Part shown: piece after piece, positions 45,194 to 52,826 of the stretch
How positions within the stretch are numbered: the stretch's first letter is position 1
Layout of the letters: every line of letters begins with the position of its first letter
Assembly (NCBI RefSeq): GCF_017874215.1
Contig: NZ_JAGGLB010000001.1
Coordinates: forward strand, 558,001 to 622,000
Source: Paenibacillus eucommiae
GTDB lineage: Bacteria > Bacillota > Bacilli > Paenibacillales > NBRC-103111
Direction: 5' to 3'
Length of the DNA: 64,000 nucleotides
The notes under the pieces: model-generated
The model's input: only the letters and a program-made list of their open reading frames with translations
Database searches by the model: none
What the model was told of the DNA's origin: nothing
Position numbers and translations under genes: made by a program

Positions 45194-46345
45194 TTATGGA
45201 AGCTTGATTATCTGGTCTGCGTACGAGGAACCTTTGCGAAAGTCAGGCATGTCGATGGTCCGCCCGCCGTTCATAATGGACAGCTCAGACAGCAGAGCTA
45301 CAGCGGTCCATTCGCATGCATCATATACATCTATCGCTGATTTCTGCAAGCCTTTCATGGCATTGACGAAATCCTCTACGATGAAGTAGTCCCCGCCCCA
45401 GTGTCCAGCGGATTTTTGTTCTTCAGTAACATTTTTATAGCGCTCAGGTAAATGCTCATAAAACTCGGTGAGCGGACGCCACTCTGCCTGATCCGGGTGC
45501 TCGTTATCCGAAGCCAAATACACTTTGTGCTGGTCCCCAAGTCCACGAGGAGCCTCGAAGCTGCCTTTAGTCCCTTGAAGCGTATAGTAGCTCATATTAT
45601 GAGGCCGGTTAGAAATGCAGTCCAGACGAATCTTGATCAATTTGCCGCTCTCCATCTGGCAGAGGGTTAGGGAAGTGTCCTCCTGACGGAAACGCTTATC
45701 CGTATGCCAGCCAGTACCGAAGCAGGAAACCGATTTAATCCGGTCCCCTTGAAACCACTGCATGACAGGACCCAAGCTATGAGTTGGATAAAAAGCACCA
45801 CGTTTGCCAAGCTGCCAATACTTACGCCAGGAAGGGCTAGAGCCTTCTGCTGCGCCTGCACGATTAAACCGGTAAGCAAGATCCTTAAGATTGTGAAGAT
45901 ACTCACCCTCGCCAAAATAAACCTCACCGAACAAGCCCTTTTTCACCATATTTAAAATCAATTGATTTTCCGGAATATAACAATAGTTTTCTGCCATCAT
46001 ATATACTTTTCCGGAGCTTTCTACCGCCTCTTTCAGCCACCACAATTCATCCATCGTGACGCCAGCGGTCACTTCACTCATCACATGCTTGCCATGCTCC
46101 AACGCCTGAATGGCCTGTGGCACGTGCAGCTGCATCGGTGTAGAAACAATTACAGCATCGATGTCCGATTCCAGCATATCCTCATAAACTCTAAACGTAT
46201 GGGGAATTCCATATTGCTTGGCTTGCATGTTACAATAATCTTCATCCAAATCGCAAAGCGCCACGACTTCTGTGTCGGGAATCGAATTAAATCCCTGCAG
46301 CGTGCTGAGACCTCTTGCCCCTACGATACCAATTTTTATTGTCAC
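45194..46345 (-). CDS. Gfo/Idh/MocA-family NAD(P)-dependent oxidoreductase (intact)
   Basis: 383 residues, GTG start with GGAGG 8 nt ahead. N-terminal Rossmann motif IGIVGARGLSTLQGF, then DIDAVIVSTPMQLHVPQA and EHGKHVMSEVTAG (the EKP-type active-site region with Glu-Val in place of Lys-Pro). C-terminal sugar-binding domain with GGDYFIVEDFVNAM. Such enzymes oxidise, epimerise or dehydrate sugars in the cytoplasm. First gene of the P4 unit, upstream of both secreted enzymes. A nearly identical but broken copy lies at 28872. Confidence 0.93.
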   Translation of the reverse strand: MTIKIGIVGARGLSTLQGFNSIPDTEVVALCDLDEDYCNMQAKQYGIPHTFRVYEDMLESDIDAVIVSTPMQLHVPQAIQALEHGKHVMSEVTAGVTMDELWWLKEAVESSGKVYMMAENYCYIPENQLILNMVKKGLFGEVYFGEGEYLHNLKDLAYRFNRAGAAEGSSPSWRKYWQLGKRGAFYPTHSLGPVMQWFQGDRIKSVSCFGTGWHTDKRFRQEDTSLTLCQMESGKLIKIRLDCISNRPHNMSYYTLQGTKGSFEAPRGLGDQHKVYLASDNEHPDQAEWRPLTEFYEHLPERYKNVTEEQKSAGHWGGDYFIVEDFVNAMKGLQKSAIDVYDACEWTAVALLSELSIMNGGRTIDMPDFRKGSSYADQIIKLP

Positions 46346-46429
46346 TTTTCCATCCTCCGTTTTTTCATGATTATTAAGTAATCAGAAAGATGCTTTCAAC
46401 AATAAATCCAGAATGGATTCTTTGTAAAA

Positions 46430-46471
46430 CACATCTTATATTAAATATAAACTATATTATATATGATGTGT
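46430..46471. repeat. AT-rich inverted repeat in the P4 leader
   Basis: CACATC-TTATATT...AATATA...GATGTG arms (about 18 bp, imperfect) form a hairpin between the promoter and the oxidoreductase start in an otherwise empty 140-nt leader; no known riboswitch was recognised. Confidence 0.45.
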
Positions 46472-46493
46472 GATAAAATTTTTTTGATGCTTT

Positions 46494-46576
46494 GATAACG
46501 CATACATACTTTACATTGTAACTATAAACTCCCCTCTTCCGCATGCATATGTCTGAATTTTAGTGCGTGTATGTTT
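46494..46576 (-). promoter_or_regulatory. Regulon promoter P4 (Gfo/Idh and secreted enzymes)
   Basis: Minus strand: AAACATAC (ending at 46576), GACATATG 22 bp on, TATAGT 27 bp after it, then cre-like TGTATGCGTTATC (46494-46506). Long 5' leader of about 150 nt follows. Confidence 0.75.
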
Positions 46577-46587
46577 ATTTTTTATAT

Positions 46588-46645
46588 GCAGGGAGGGGCA
46601 TCGCGCTAGATGGCCTGTTGATGAACCCCTACGAGCCCCCCTGCG
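46588..46645. terminator. GC-rich hairpin after the beta-sandwich gene
   Basis: GCATCGC/GCGATGC and GCAGGG/CCCTGC arms pair imperfectly just after the stop at 46661, with TATAAAAAATA beyond on the minus strand. Probable terminator separating it from P4. Confidence 0.4.
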
Positions 46646-46660
46646 ATGAATGGGAGCAAC

Positions 46661-47392
46661 CTACTCTTCAGTAATAGCCACTCTGACAGGTGACCACTCA
46701 CCTGCGATAACTTGTCCATGCACAGAAACGCTGCCCTCAGGCGTGATATCCTTCTCGGTCATAAGGCCCAGCGCGATGCGGAACTGATTGAACTTCACCG
46801 GCACATCACGCTCGCGGCGCACCTCGGTACCATTGACATAGAAGACAGCCTCATCCTTGGCCCGATTATAGGTGATGCGATACGTGTTAAACTCCCGCGG
46901 AGCAAACTCGCGTGCTTCCTTGAAAATGCAAAAATATTTGGTGCGCTCCGTTTCCGGAACCTCTACCCCAGGGAAGGGCAGCACCCCGTATACACTGGCA
47001 TACTGGTCGTTGCTGACGAAGAAATCAAGCGCCCCGCCAGTCGTAAAATCAAGCAAATTCAACGAGACGAAGCCATCGTACAAATCGCCAGGTGCCGTAT
47101 GCTGAGCACGGGCGCGAATATCCACCTCAAAACTGATTTCTCCCGCTTCCGGTACTTCGACAGGCTGCGCAGAGAAATACATATGCTTGGCATTATCGAG
47201 AATTTGTACCGTATCGTGACTGCGCGAAAGCGGAGCTCGTACATATAAAATGCCATTGCGTACAATAACTACCGCATTAGGCTCCCTGTAGCGCCATAAG
47301 CTGCCATCCGGCAGCGGGAAAGCACCAATTTGCCATACTTTCCCTTCCTCTAATATCGAATCAAAATCGCCGACCGTCCATGCTTTTGCCAT
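46661..47392 (-). CDS. Predicted beta-sandwich (concanavalin-like) protein of unknown function
   Basis: 243 residues, no signal peptide, GGAG before the ATG. The strand-rich pattern (EISFEVDIRARAQ; GFVSLNLLDFTTGGALDFFVSNDQYASVYG; NTYRITYNRAKDEAVFYVNGTEV) fits a lectin/glucanase-like jelly roll, and FYVNGTEVRR resembles LamG strands. I do not recognise a named family (possibly a DUF6081-type protein). It stands alone between regulon promoter P4 and a divergent plus-strand operon. Confidence 0.75.
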   Translation of the reverse strand: MAKAWTVGDFDSILEEGKVWQIGAFPLPDGSLWRYREPNAVVIVRNGILYVRAPLSRSHDTVQILDNAKHMYFSAQPVEVPEAGEISFEVDIRARAQHTAPGDLYDGFVSLNLLDFTTGGALDFFVSNDQYASVYGVLPFPGVEVPETERTKYFCIFKEAREFAPREFNTYRITYNRAKDEAVFYVNGTEVRRERDVPVKFNQFRIALGLMTEKDITPEGSVSVHGQVIAGEWSPVRVAITEE

Positions 47393-47511
47393 CGTTCAGC
47401 ACTCCATTCTTTCTATTCATTGAGAATGTTTTTCAAGCCTATCCACATTGTAAGCTAGTTTAGAAGGATGTTCAATCTTAATAGCCCTTAGGCTGGGAAT
47501 CATTGGAACAA

Positions 47512-47541
47512 TTGTACGCGCTGAAGCTAATAGGTTACAAT
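47512..47541 (+). promoter_or_regulatory. Promoter of the PRPP-synthetase-like operon
   Basis: TTGTAC (47512-47517) and TACAAT (47536-47541) are 18 bp apart, about 60 nt ahead of the start; an ATAGAT/ATAG repeat and AGGAGG follow. Confidence 0.6.
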
Positions 47542-47603
47542 ATAAGGAATAATTGAATCTCGGATGGTATAGATGATATAGATAGTATAGGAGGTCAACA
47601 AGC

Positions 47604-48590
47604 ATGGATGGAGAAATTAAAGTATTTGGTGGAAGCACGGGGAAGCTTTTTGCTCAGAGAATGTGTGAATATATGGGCATTGAGCTAGGAATTTCTGAGG
47701 TCATCAAGTTCTCTGATGGAAATTTATTCGTCAAAGCCGGTGAGACGGTAAGGGACAAGGATGTATATTTGGTGCAGCCTATTGGTTTAAATCCGAATGA
47801 TGAGTTCACGGAAATTCTGTTTTGGATGGATGCCTTTAAACGGGCAAGCGCTAATTCGGTAACTGTTATAATTCCTTATTTCGGATATGCCAAAGGTGAT
47901 AAAAAAGATGAACCCCGAGTATCGATAAGAGCCAGAGTTTGTGCTGATTGTATTGAACTGGCAGGCGCAGATAGAGTACTGATCATGGATCTACATAGCC
48001 CACAAATTCAAGGCTTCTTTAAAAAACCAGTAGACCATCTATTTGCTCTGCCACTGCTTTGTGAATATGTGAAAAGCTTAGATTTTGAAGATTTTGTAGT
48101 AGTTTCACCCGATGTGGGCTTTGCCAAGCAGGCAAGAAATTATGCTGCAGCCCTTAAAGCACCTGTAGCCATAGGCGACAAAACCAGAAAATTTCATGAT
48201 GAAAGAGCCGAGGTCTTACAAATTATCGGCAACGTAGAAGGCAAAAATGCCCTGATCGTGGATGATTTCAGCATCTCTGGCGGTACATTGGTGGACTTGG
48301 CGGAAGGCTTGAAGGAACGCGGCGCGAAGCGGATTTTTGCCTGCTTATCCCATCTTCTGCTAAGTAAGTCTGGTGCCGAAAAGGTGGATAACAGCCCAAT
48401 CGAGCTTATTATCAGTACAGATTCCATCGAACACCCTGAGCTAAGCTCCCAGAAAATTAAAATTGTCTCGGTTGCCCCCTTGTTTGCGGAAGCCATTATG
48501 AGAATTCATAATCGGGAATCGATCAGTTCGTTATTCGACTCTGTCCCGGACAAGGTGCTGCAGTATTCTATTGGGATAAAAAACCGTTAG
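47604..48590 (+). CDS. Divergent ribose-phosphate pyrophosphokinase-like protein
   Basis: 328 residues with the two-lobed phosphoribosyltransferase layout of PRPP synthetase: FSDGN (usual FSDGE), PYFGYAKGDKK in place of the ATP-binding PYARQDRK, LIMDLHSPQIQGFF, VVSPDVGFAKQARN (usual VSPDxGGVxRA), a KTRK-HDERAEV stretch at the catalytic lysine loop and IVDDFSISGGTL at the PRPP loop (usual DDMIDTAGT). The fold is clear but several ATP-site residues differ, so it is unlikely to be the housekeeping enzyme. It may make PRPP poorly, use another donor or be regulatory. AGGAGG lies 10 nt ahead. A HAD phosphatase follows 31 nt downstream. Confidence 0.85.
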   Translation: MDGEIKVFGGSTGKLFAQRMCEYMGIELGISEVIKFSDGNLFVKAGETVRDKDVYLVQPIGLNPNDEFTEILFWMDAFKRASANSVTVIIPYFGYAKGDKKDEPRVSIRARVCADCIELAGADRVLIMDLHSPQIQGFFKKPVDHLFALPLLCEYVKSLDFEDFVVVSPDVGFAKQARNYAAALKAPVAIGDKTRKFHDERAEVLQIIGNVEGKNALIVDDFSISGGTLVDLAEGLKERGAKRIFACLSHLLLSKSGAEKVDNSPIELIISTDSIEHPELSSQKIKIVSVAPLFAEAIMRIHNRESISSLFDSVPDKVLQYSIGIKNR

Positions 48591-48621
48591 ATCTGAAGCT
48601 ATAACAATTGGAGTGTGGTTC

Positions 48622-49290
48622 ATGATCGAAGCCGTTGTATTTGATTTTGATGGTTTGATTAGAGATACAGAAACCTATGAATTTTATTCTTTTCAAGAAG
48701 TTTTAAAAGAGCATGGTGTTGAACTCCCCTTAGAATTATATTGCAAAAGAATAGGCGGACATGTAAATGCATTTGACCCTTACTTCTATCTGCAAGAATG
48801 CATTGGAAAGCCCATCAATCGTGAACAATTGAGAACATTAAGAAGACAAAAATATGACATATTGATTCAAAACGAAAAGGCACGCCCAGGTGTCGTACAG
48901 TATTTGGAAGCAGCTCAAAAGCTGGGTTTGAAAATTGGCCTGGCATCCAGTGCTCCTTACGATTGGGTCATGCCAAATTTAGAAGAATTGAATCTTGCGG
49001 GATACTTTGACTGCATTCGAACTCATGAAGATGTTCAACATGTGAAGCCTGACCCGGAGCTTTATTTAAACGTATTAGCTTATTTGGGCGTTTCTCCTCA
49101 GAATGCGATAGCTTTTGAAGATTCCCCCAACGGCGCTAAAGCCGCGATACAGGCAAACCTGCACACCATCATCGTTCCAAACGAAGTCACCAAACATTTA
49201 ATATTTGACGACTATACCCTTCGCATTCACTCCATGCTAGAAATGGATTTGCAGCAAATCATAGCTCACATTAAGCATCAGGCACAGTAG
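48622..49290 (+). CDS. HAD-superfamily hydrolase, beta-phosphoglucomutase-like
   Basis: About 222 residues from the ATG at 48622 (TTGGAG in front). Motif I DFDGLIRDTE, cap domain, motif II ASSAPYDW, motif III lysine in VKPDPELY and motif IV FEDSPNGAKAA are all present, matching the phosphatase/phosphoglucomutase subfamily. It probably dephosphorylates a small sugar or nucleotide phosphate; pairing with the PRPP-like gene suggests a ribose-phosphate substrate (inference). Confidence 0.92.
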   Translation: MIEAVVFDFDGLIRDTETYEFYSFQEVLKEHGVELPLELYCKRIGGHVNAFDPYFYLQECIGKPINREQLRTLRRQKYDILIQNEKARPGVVQYLEAAQKLGLKIGLASSAPYDWVMPNLEELNLAGYFDCIRTHEDVQHVKPDPELYLNVLAYLGVSPQNAIAFEDSPNGAKAAIQANLHTIIVPNEVTKHLIFDDYTLRIHSMLEMDLQQIIAHIKHQAQ

Positions 49291-49325
49291 AGTTCCTTCA
49301 ACCATTACACACAATCGGCAAAAGC

Positions 49326-49351
49326 AGCCTTCTCAATGAAGAGAAGGCTGA
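49326..49351. terminator. Bidirectional terminator between converging operons
   Basis: CAGCCTTCTC and GAGAAGGCTG pair around AATGAA, lying between the plus-strand HAD gene and the minus-strand DUF418 gene; minus-strand CTTTTGCC follows. Confidence 0.7.
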
Positions 49352-49376
49352 ACAGGCCTCACGCGCAAAAAGCTCC

Positions 49377-50486
49377 TCACAGTTTTCTCATAATCAGCTC
49401 GACGGGGCCTCTTTTCATCCACTTTCTCCAAATATACGAAAAAATGATAGCGAAAATAAAATAGACACACCCATATGCCACTGCAAAAGAAAGTCTTCCA
49501 TTCTCCAAATACCCAATCACCTCAAGGAAACCCAACCCGATCACTACATGCCCGATATAATGGGATAACGATAGCTGTCCGGTATGGATAATTGCCTGCG
49601 TTAGACGGGAATTTTCGAGTTTATGGACCACATATTGACTGATCGCAATGATAGCTATTGCCGAGCATGTTGCTGAAAGAACATAAAGCATCGTTGGCGG
49701 CATTGGTTTCGTTGTAAAAAAATAATACGCGGCTTCTTGATCCAGCACAGCTGAGGTCGCTGAAGTCCCTAGAGTTCCTGAGGTCCATCGGATCAGAAAG
49801 TAGGAAACAGCCTCAAAAAACACAGTACCTGACAATGAATAGAGCAGAACCTTTGGTCGGTATCCCACCTCCAGCAACCGCCTCCTACCAATCCACATAC
49901 CGATCAGAAAAAAGCACAGCCAAGGAAAAATAGGATGGAATCCATTAAAAAAAAGATTTCGCATAAGTCCGCTCAGCGTCCAAAAATCCGCATATTCATG
50001 AAAACTGGCATCCCAACCTTTACCGTAGTCAAATACAATCAAACCTACTTGCGACACTATCAAAATTACCACGAAAAGACCGAGTATTTTCTTGTCTGAT
50101 ACAGTGATCAGGACCGAGGCAGCAAGCATAAACACAGCATAATAATGCAAAATATCAGCATTCCAGCCCATCAGCAACAAAAGTATACCAGCTACCAATA
50201 GAAAAACAGATCGCTTGTACAAGCTTTTCCGGTTCTGACGAATGAGGTTCTTATCTAGCGAACTTCTTGCTTTAGCGGTCATTAAGGCTATTCCTATGCC
50301 TGCCAGTACCACAAACAACGCTGAAGCTCTCCCCTCAAACAAACTCGCTATTACTCTCAACCAAGCTGAGCCATCGTCCTCTGCCTCCATCGCAAGCTTA
50401 TAATTAACGATAATCATCCCAAAAATCGCCCAAGCTCTCGCATAATCAAGAGCGGTAATGCGCTGTGTTGATGTTGATTGGCTCAT
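49377..50486 (-). CDS. DUF418/YeiB-like membrane protein
   Basis: 369 residues with about nine to ten hydrophobic segments. N-terminal RITALDYARAWAIFGMIIVNY and FEGRASALFVVLAGIG match the heparan-acetyltransferase-like/DUF418 family, and the C-terminal LSLSHYIGHVVIGLGF is the DUF418 hallmark. Members are proposed acyl-transferring membrane proteins; no substrate is known. GGAG precedes the ATG, and its promoter carries a palindromic operator. Confidence 0.87.
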   Translation of the reverse strand: MSQSTSTQRITALDYARAWAIFGMIIVNYKLAMEAEDDGSAWLRVIASLFEGRASALFVVLAGIGIALMTAKARSSLDKNLIRQNRKSLYKRSVFLLVAGILLLLMGWNADILHYYAVFMLAASVLITVSDKKILGLFVVILIVSQVGLIVFDYGKGWDASFHEYADFWTLSGLMRNLFFNGFHPIFPWLCFFLIGMWIGRRRLLEVGYRPKVLLYSLSGTVFFEAVSYFLIRWTSGTLGTSATSAVLDQEAAYYFFTTKPMPPTMLYVLSATCSAIAIIAISQYVVHKLENSRLTQAIIHTGQLSLSHYIGHVVIGLGFLEVIGYLENGRLSFAVAYGCVYFIFAIIFSYIWRKWMKRGPVELIMRKL

Positions 50487-50531
50487 TTTGGTAACTCTCC
50501 TTTCTTTACTTTTTACCCGTTTAGTCTATTT

Positions 50532-50581
50532 ACTTACCGTTCGGTAAGTTGATTATAAATGATATTGCTGTTCTTTTGCAA
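50532..50581 (-). promoter_or_regulatory. Promoter with TetR-type operator for the DUF418 gene
   Basis: Minus-strand TTGCAA (50576-50581), 18-bp spacer, TATAAT (50552-50557), then the perfect palindrome ACTTACCG-AA-CGGTAAGT (50532-50549) immediately downstream over the likely start site. The palindrome resembles TetR/AcrR operators. No such repressor is encoded in the window. Confidence 0.75.
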
Positions 50582-50592
50582 TCAGTTTTTTT

Positions 50593-50978
50593 TGTTGTAA
50601 AATCGTTAAAGGAGAAGCACACTCCTGGAAGGTTTTTGAAAATGACTACATTTACGCTTTTCTTGATATTAATCCAGTGAATGAATACCACACGTTAATT
50701 ATTCCCAAAATCATTATGAGAACATTTTTGATACACCAGAAGATGAATTCATTCATGTTATGAGAGGTGTTAAAAAGATAGCTACGCTGTATAACACAAA
50801 ACTAGGAATCAACAATGTTCAAATAATTAACAGTTCTGGACACGAGGCACAACAAGATGTGTTTCACCTTCATTTCCACATCGTCCCGAGAAGCCTTGGT
50901 GATAATCAGGATATACAATGGACGACCCACCCAGAATGGCGAGAAAAATTTGATGACCTGCTGTCGGCACTAGACTAA
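50593..50978 (+). pseudogene. HIT-family hydrolase, frameshifted and without start
   Basis: Reading across two frames gives a near-complete HIT protein: CKIVKGEAHSWKVF, YAFLDINPVNEYHTLIIPK, then after a one-base shift NHYENIFDTPEDEF ... FHLHFHIVPR (the His-x-His-x-His motif is intact). The break is at CCCAAAATCAT near 50708, where one A is missing from a run. No in-frame start is visible before 50593, so the first residues of the zinc CxxC region are lost or altered. The open part 50760-50978 could at most give a 72-residue fragment. Confidence 0.82.
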
Positions 50979-51121
50979 TAACAATATCTTTACAGCAAGC
51001 CTGTCGCTCCCCCTTTATATGCCTATGCCAAAGTTATGATTACAAAACATGCGTACGTGCAGGCTACGCCTGATATCTTGGCCGCAATACATTCAATTTG
51101 TACAAAAAAAAACAGCATGCT

Positions 51122-51198
51122 AATTAACGATATTTTTCATCACTAAAGCACGGGTTCTTCCCCACAATCTTACTTTAACAATGAAAAACATCGTTAAA
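51122..51198. repeat. Two-palindrome fragment of the module (copy F)
   Basis: Degenerate palindromes begin at 51122 and 51174 (52 bp apart), with the ATCTTACTTTAAC linker seen in copies A-C. Confidence 0.65.
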
Positions 51199-51328
51199 AT
51201 CCCTTGCCTCCAGCTTCCTTCGGATTCCGCCTCGCGACATCCCCCCTTGCTCTTGGCTAATGGTAGGCGCTTGCCATCCCCCATTCCGGACTTTCACCGT
51301 ATAGATGACGCCCATGCTGGGCGTACGC

Positions 51329-51367
51329 AAAAAGCCCGTAGGCCGAATTGCGGCTTACAGGCTTTTT
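51329..51367 (-). terminator. Terminator of the chimeric SLH gene
   Basis: Minus strand AAAAAGCCTGTAAGCCGC pairs with GGCCTACGGGCTTTTT; 50 nt beyond the stop. A second small stem ACGCCC-ATGCT-GGGCGT lies next to it. Confidence 0.85.
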
Positions 51368-51417
51368 CCAGAAATTATCCGAAAAGGGACGACAGCTTCC
51401 CGCTGCCGCCCTTCCCG

Positions 51418-52497
51418 TTAATGGAGCAATCCCAACAAGTTGTAAACAGCTTGTGCGCTTTCCGCGCGGGTGACCGGCTGCAGGGGCTCAAATCGATTGC
51501 TTTCCCTGCCGTGGACCAGCCCCATCTCCTTGGCCGCCCGAACGTAAAGCTGAGCCCAATCGCTTATATCCGCTTGATCCGCAAATCTGTCAACGCTCCC
51601 GTTTGCTCCGCCTGTCTTCCGACCTGTCATGATCTCGCAGGCTCGCAACAGCATTACGGCCATTTGCTCCCGGCTCACCTCTTCTTCCGGCATAAAGCGA
51701 TTGCCGTCAGCCCCTTCGGTCAAGCCCGCCGCCGCTGCGGCTCCGACCGCTTCCGCGTACCAAGCGCCGGACGGTACATCCGCAAAAGCGGCACCATCCA
51801 CCGGTTTCAGCTGCAAAAGCCGCACGAGCAGCGCGATAAACTCCGCACGCGTTACAGCCGACTGCGGGTTAAACTCCGTGTCATTAACCCCTTCAATCAC
51901 GTGCTGCGCCGACAAGGCTTTGATTACCCGGTTCGCCCAATGGGAAGACGGCACATCCACAAATTCCTTGTCGTATTCCAGAAGCATATACTGCCCGGTC
52001 CGGTGCAGCTCCGCTTCCACCCACTCTCCGTTCAGCTTGCCGCCGGCATAGACGAGGCGTCCGTCATTGCCGATGAAATAAAGCCCGAGCAGTTCACGTT
52101 CCGCTCCGGACGGAAGCGGGAAACGGAGGATGACCGAATCGTTCAAGGAGACAATCGGCAATCGATTGCCTGAGTCCGTCAACCATTCCATCCTAATGTC
52201 GAGTGTATTCCCGGCCGCCCTCAGGTCGGCCTTCATCCGGTCTGATTCTTGCCGCAGCAAGCCGCCCGAGCCTCCATCCGGCTGCTTTTCTATATGGATG
52301 GAAAGCCGTGCATTTTTCCCGACCGCCGCCTCGTCGCGCAATAGACCAAACCCGGCGATATTTGATATCCGGGTCCTGCTCCTCCAATATGCCGACCCGT
52401 TCCCAAGAGTCTCCGCCGTTGTAACCGCATACAAATCGCCATACAGCTTGCCGTTGTAAACCGAAACTCCCATAACCTCCCGTTCATCATCGATCAT
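51418..52497 (-). pseudogene. Chimeric SLH gene fragment fused to a propeller remnant
   Basis: The first 275 or so codons from the right end are not one protein: residues 1-22 (EREVMGVSVYNGKLYG) match the propeller gene at 56654, then the frame leaves that homology. From about residue 60 onward the product matches the C-terminus of the 59562 SLH giant (LGLYFIGNDGRLVYAGGK, then FVDVPSSHWANRVIKAL and three SLH domains with VTRAEFIALLVRL, VSREQMAVMLLRA, VTRAESAQAVYNLL). No signal peptide exists, so the SLH domains could not be exported. It is best read as the 3' end of a lost large SLH gene joined to a decayed propeller gene. Confidence 0.75.
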
Positions 52498-52760
52498 TCC
52501 GCAATCGGTCCAGTCATCCCACTCCGTTGTACCGGTACATTCTCGCCTCGCGCCAAATTCCCATCATCAGTTCAGTAGAGGCGCTCCTTGTATTCCACGA
52601 TCGAATGCACCATATTGCTGCCGCAGCTTCGCCAGGAACCGTCCGCTACAAGGCAGTACCCCCCTTGCCATCGCTGGCGTCGTCGAACGTGCTGGCATAC
52701 AAGCTGCCATCATAGACGCAAAGTGCGAAGTCCTGTACTCCTTTTACAATAACGGCTGGT
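52330..52760 (-). pseudogene. Decayed copy of the LamG/beta-propeller gene
   Basis: Three reading frames contain pieces matching the intact gene at 56654: FALCVYDGSLYASTFDDA, LMMGIWREARMYRYNG, TEWDDWTDCGMIDDEREVMG and GDSWERVGILEEQDPDIKYR, in the same order. At least three frame changes, stops and an internal deletion between GGCG repeats separate them. Not translatable as one protein. Confidence 0.82.
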
Positions 52761-52822
52761 TGACAAATCGAACATGCACAATCCCAAGATTTTCTGGGAG
52801 AATCCCACACTTTTGCCGACAG
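52741..52822 (-). promoter_or_regulatory. Duplicated promoter-like element ahead of the decayed propeller gene
   Basis: Shares TTTACAATAA, CGAACATGCACA, AAGATTTTCT and GGAGAATC blocks with 58473-58560. Both copies sit just upstream of LamG/propeller sequences. The GATTCTCC...AAAATCTT arms on the minus strand could be regulator sites for the neighbouring YesN-type protein. Confidence 0.5.
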
Positions 52823-52826
52823 GATC

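Noticed and set aside
46430..46471. Riboswitch in the P4 leader
   Set aside because: Only an AT-rich hairpin is visible; no conserved riboswitch core was recognised.
47604..48590. Housekeeping prs
   Set aside because: Several conserved ATP- and PRPP-loop residues differ, so it is described as a divergent paralogue.
51181..52173. 330-codon plus-strand frame beginning MKNIVK
   Set aside because: Starts in a repeat palindrome, then runs antisense to the SLH domains; composition is not protein-like.
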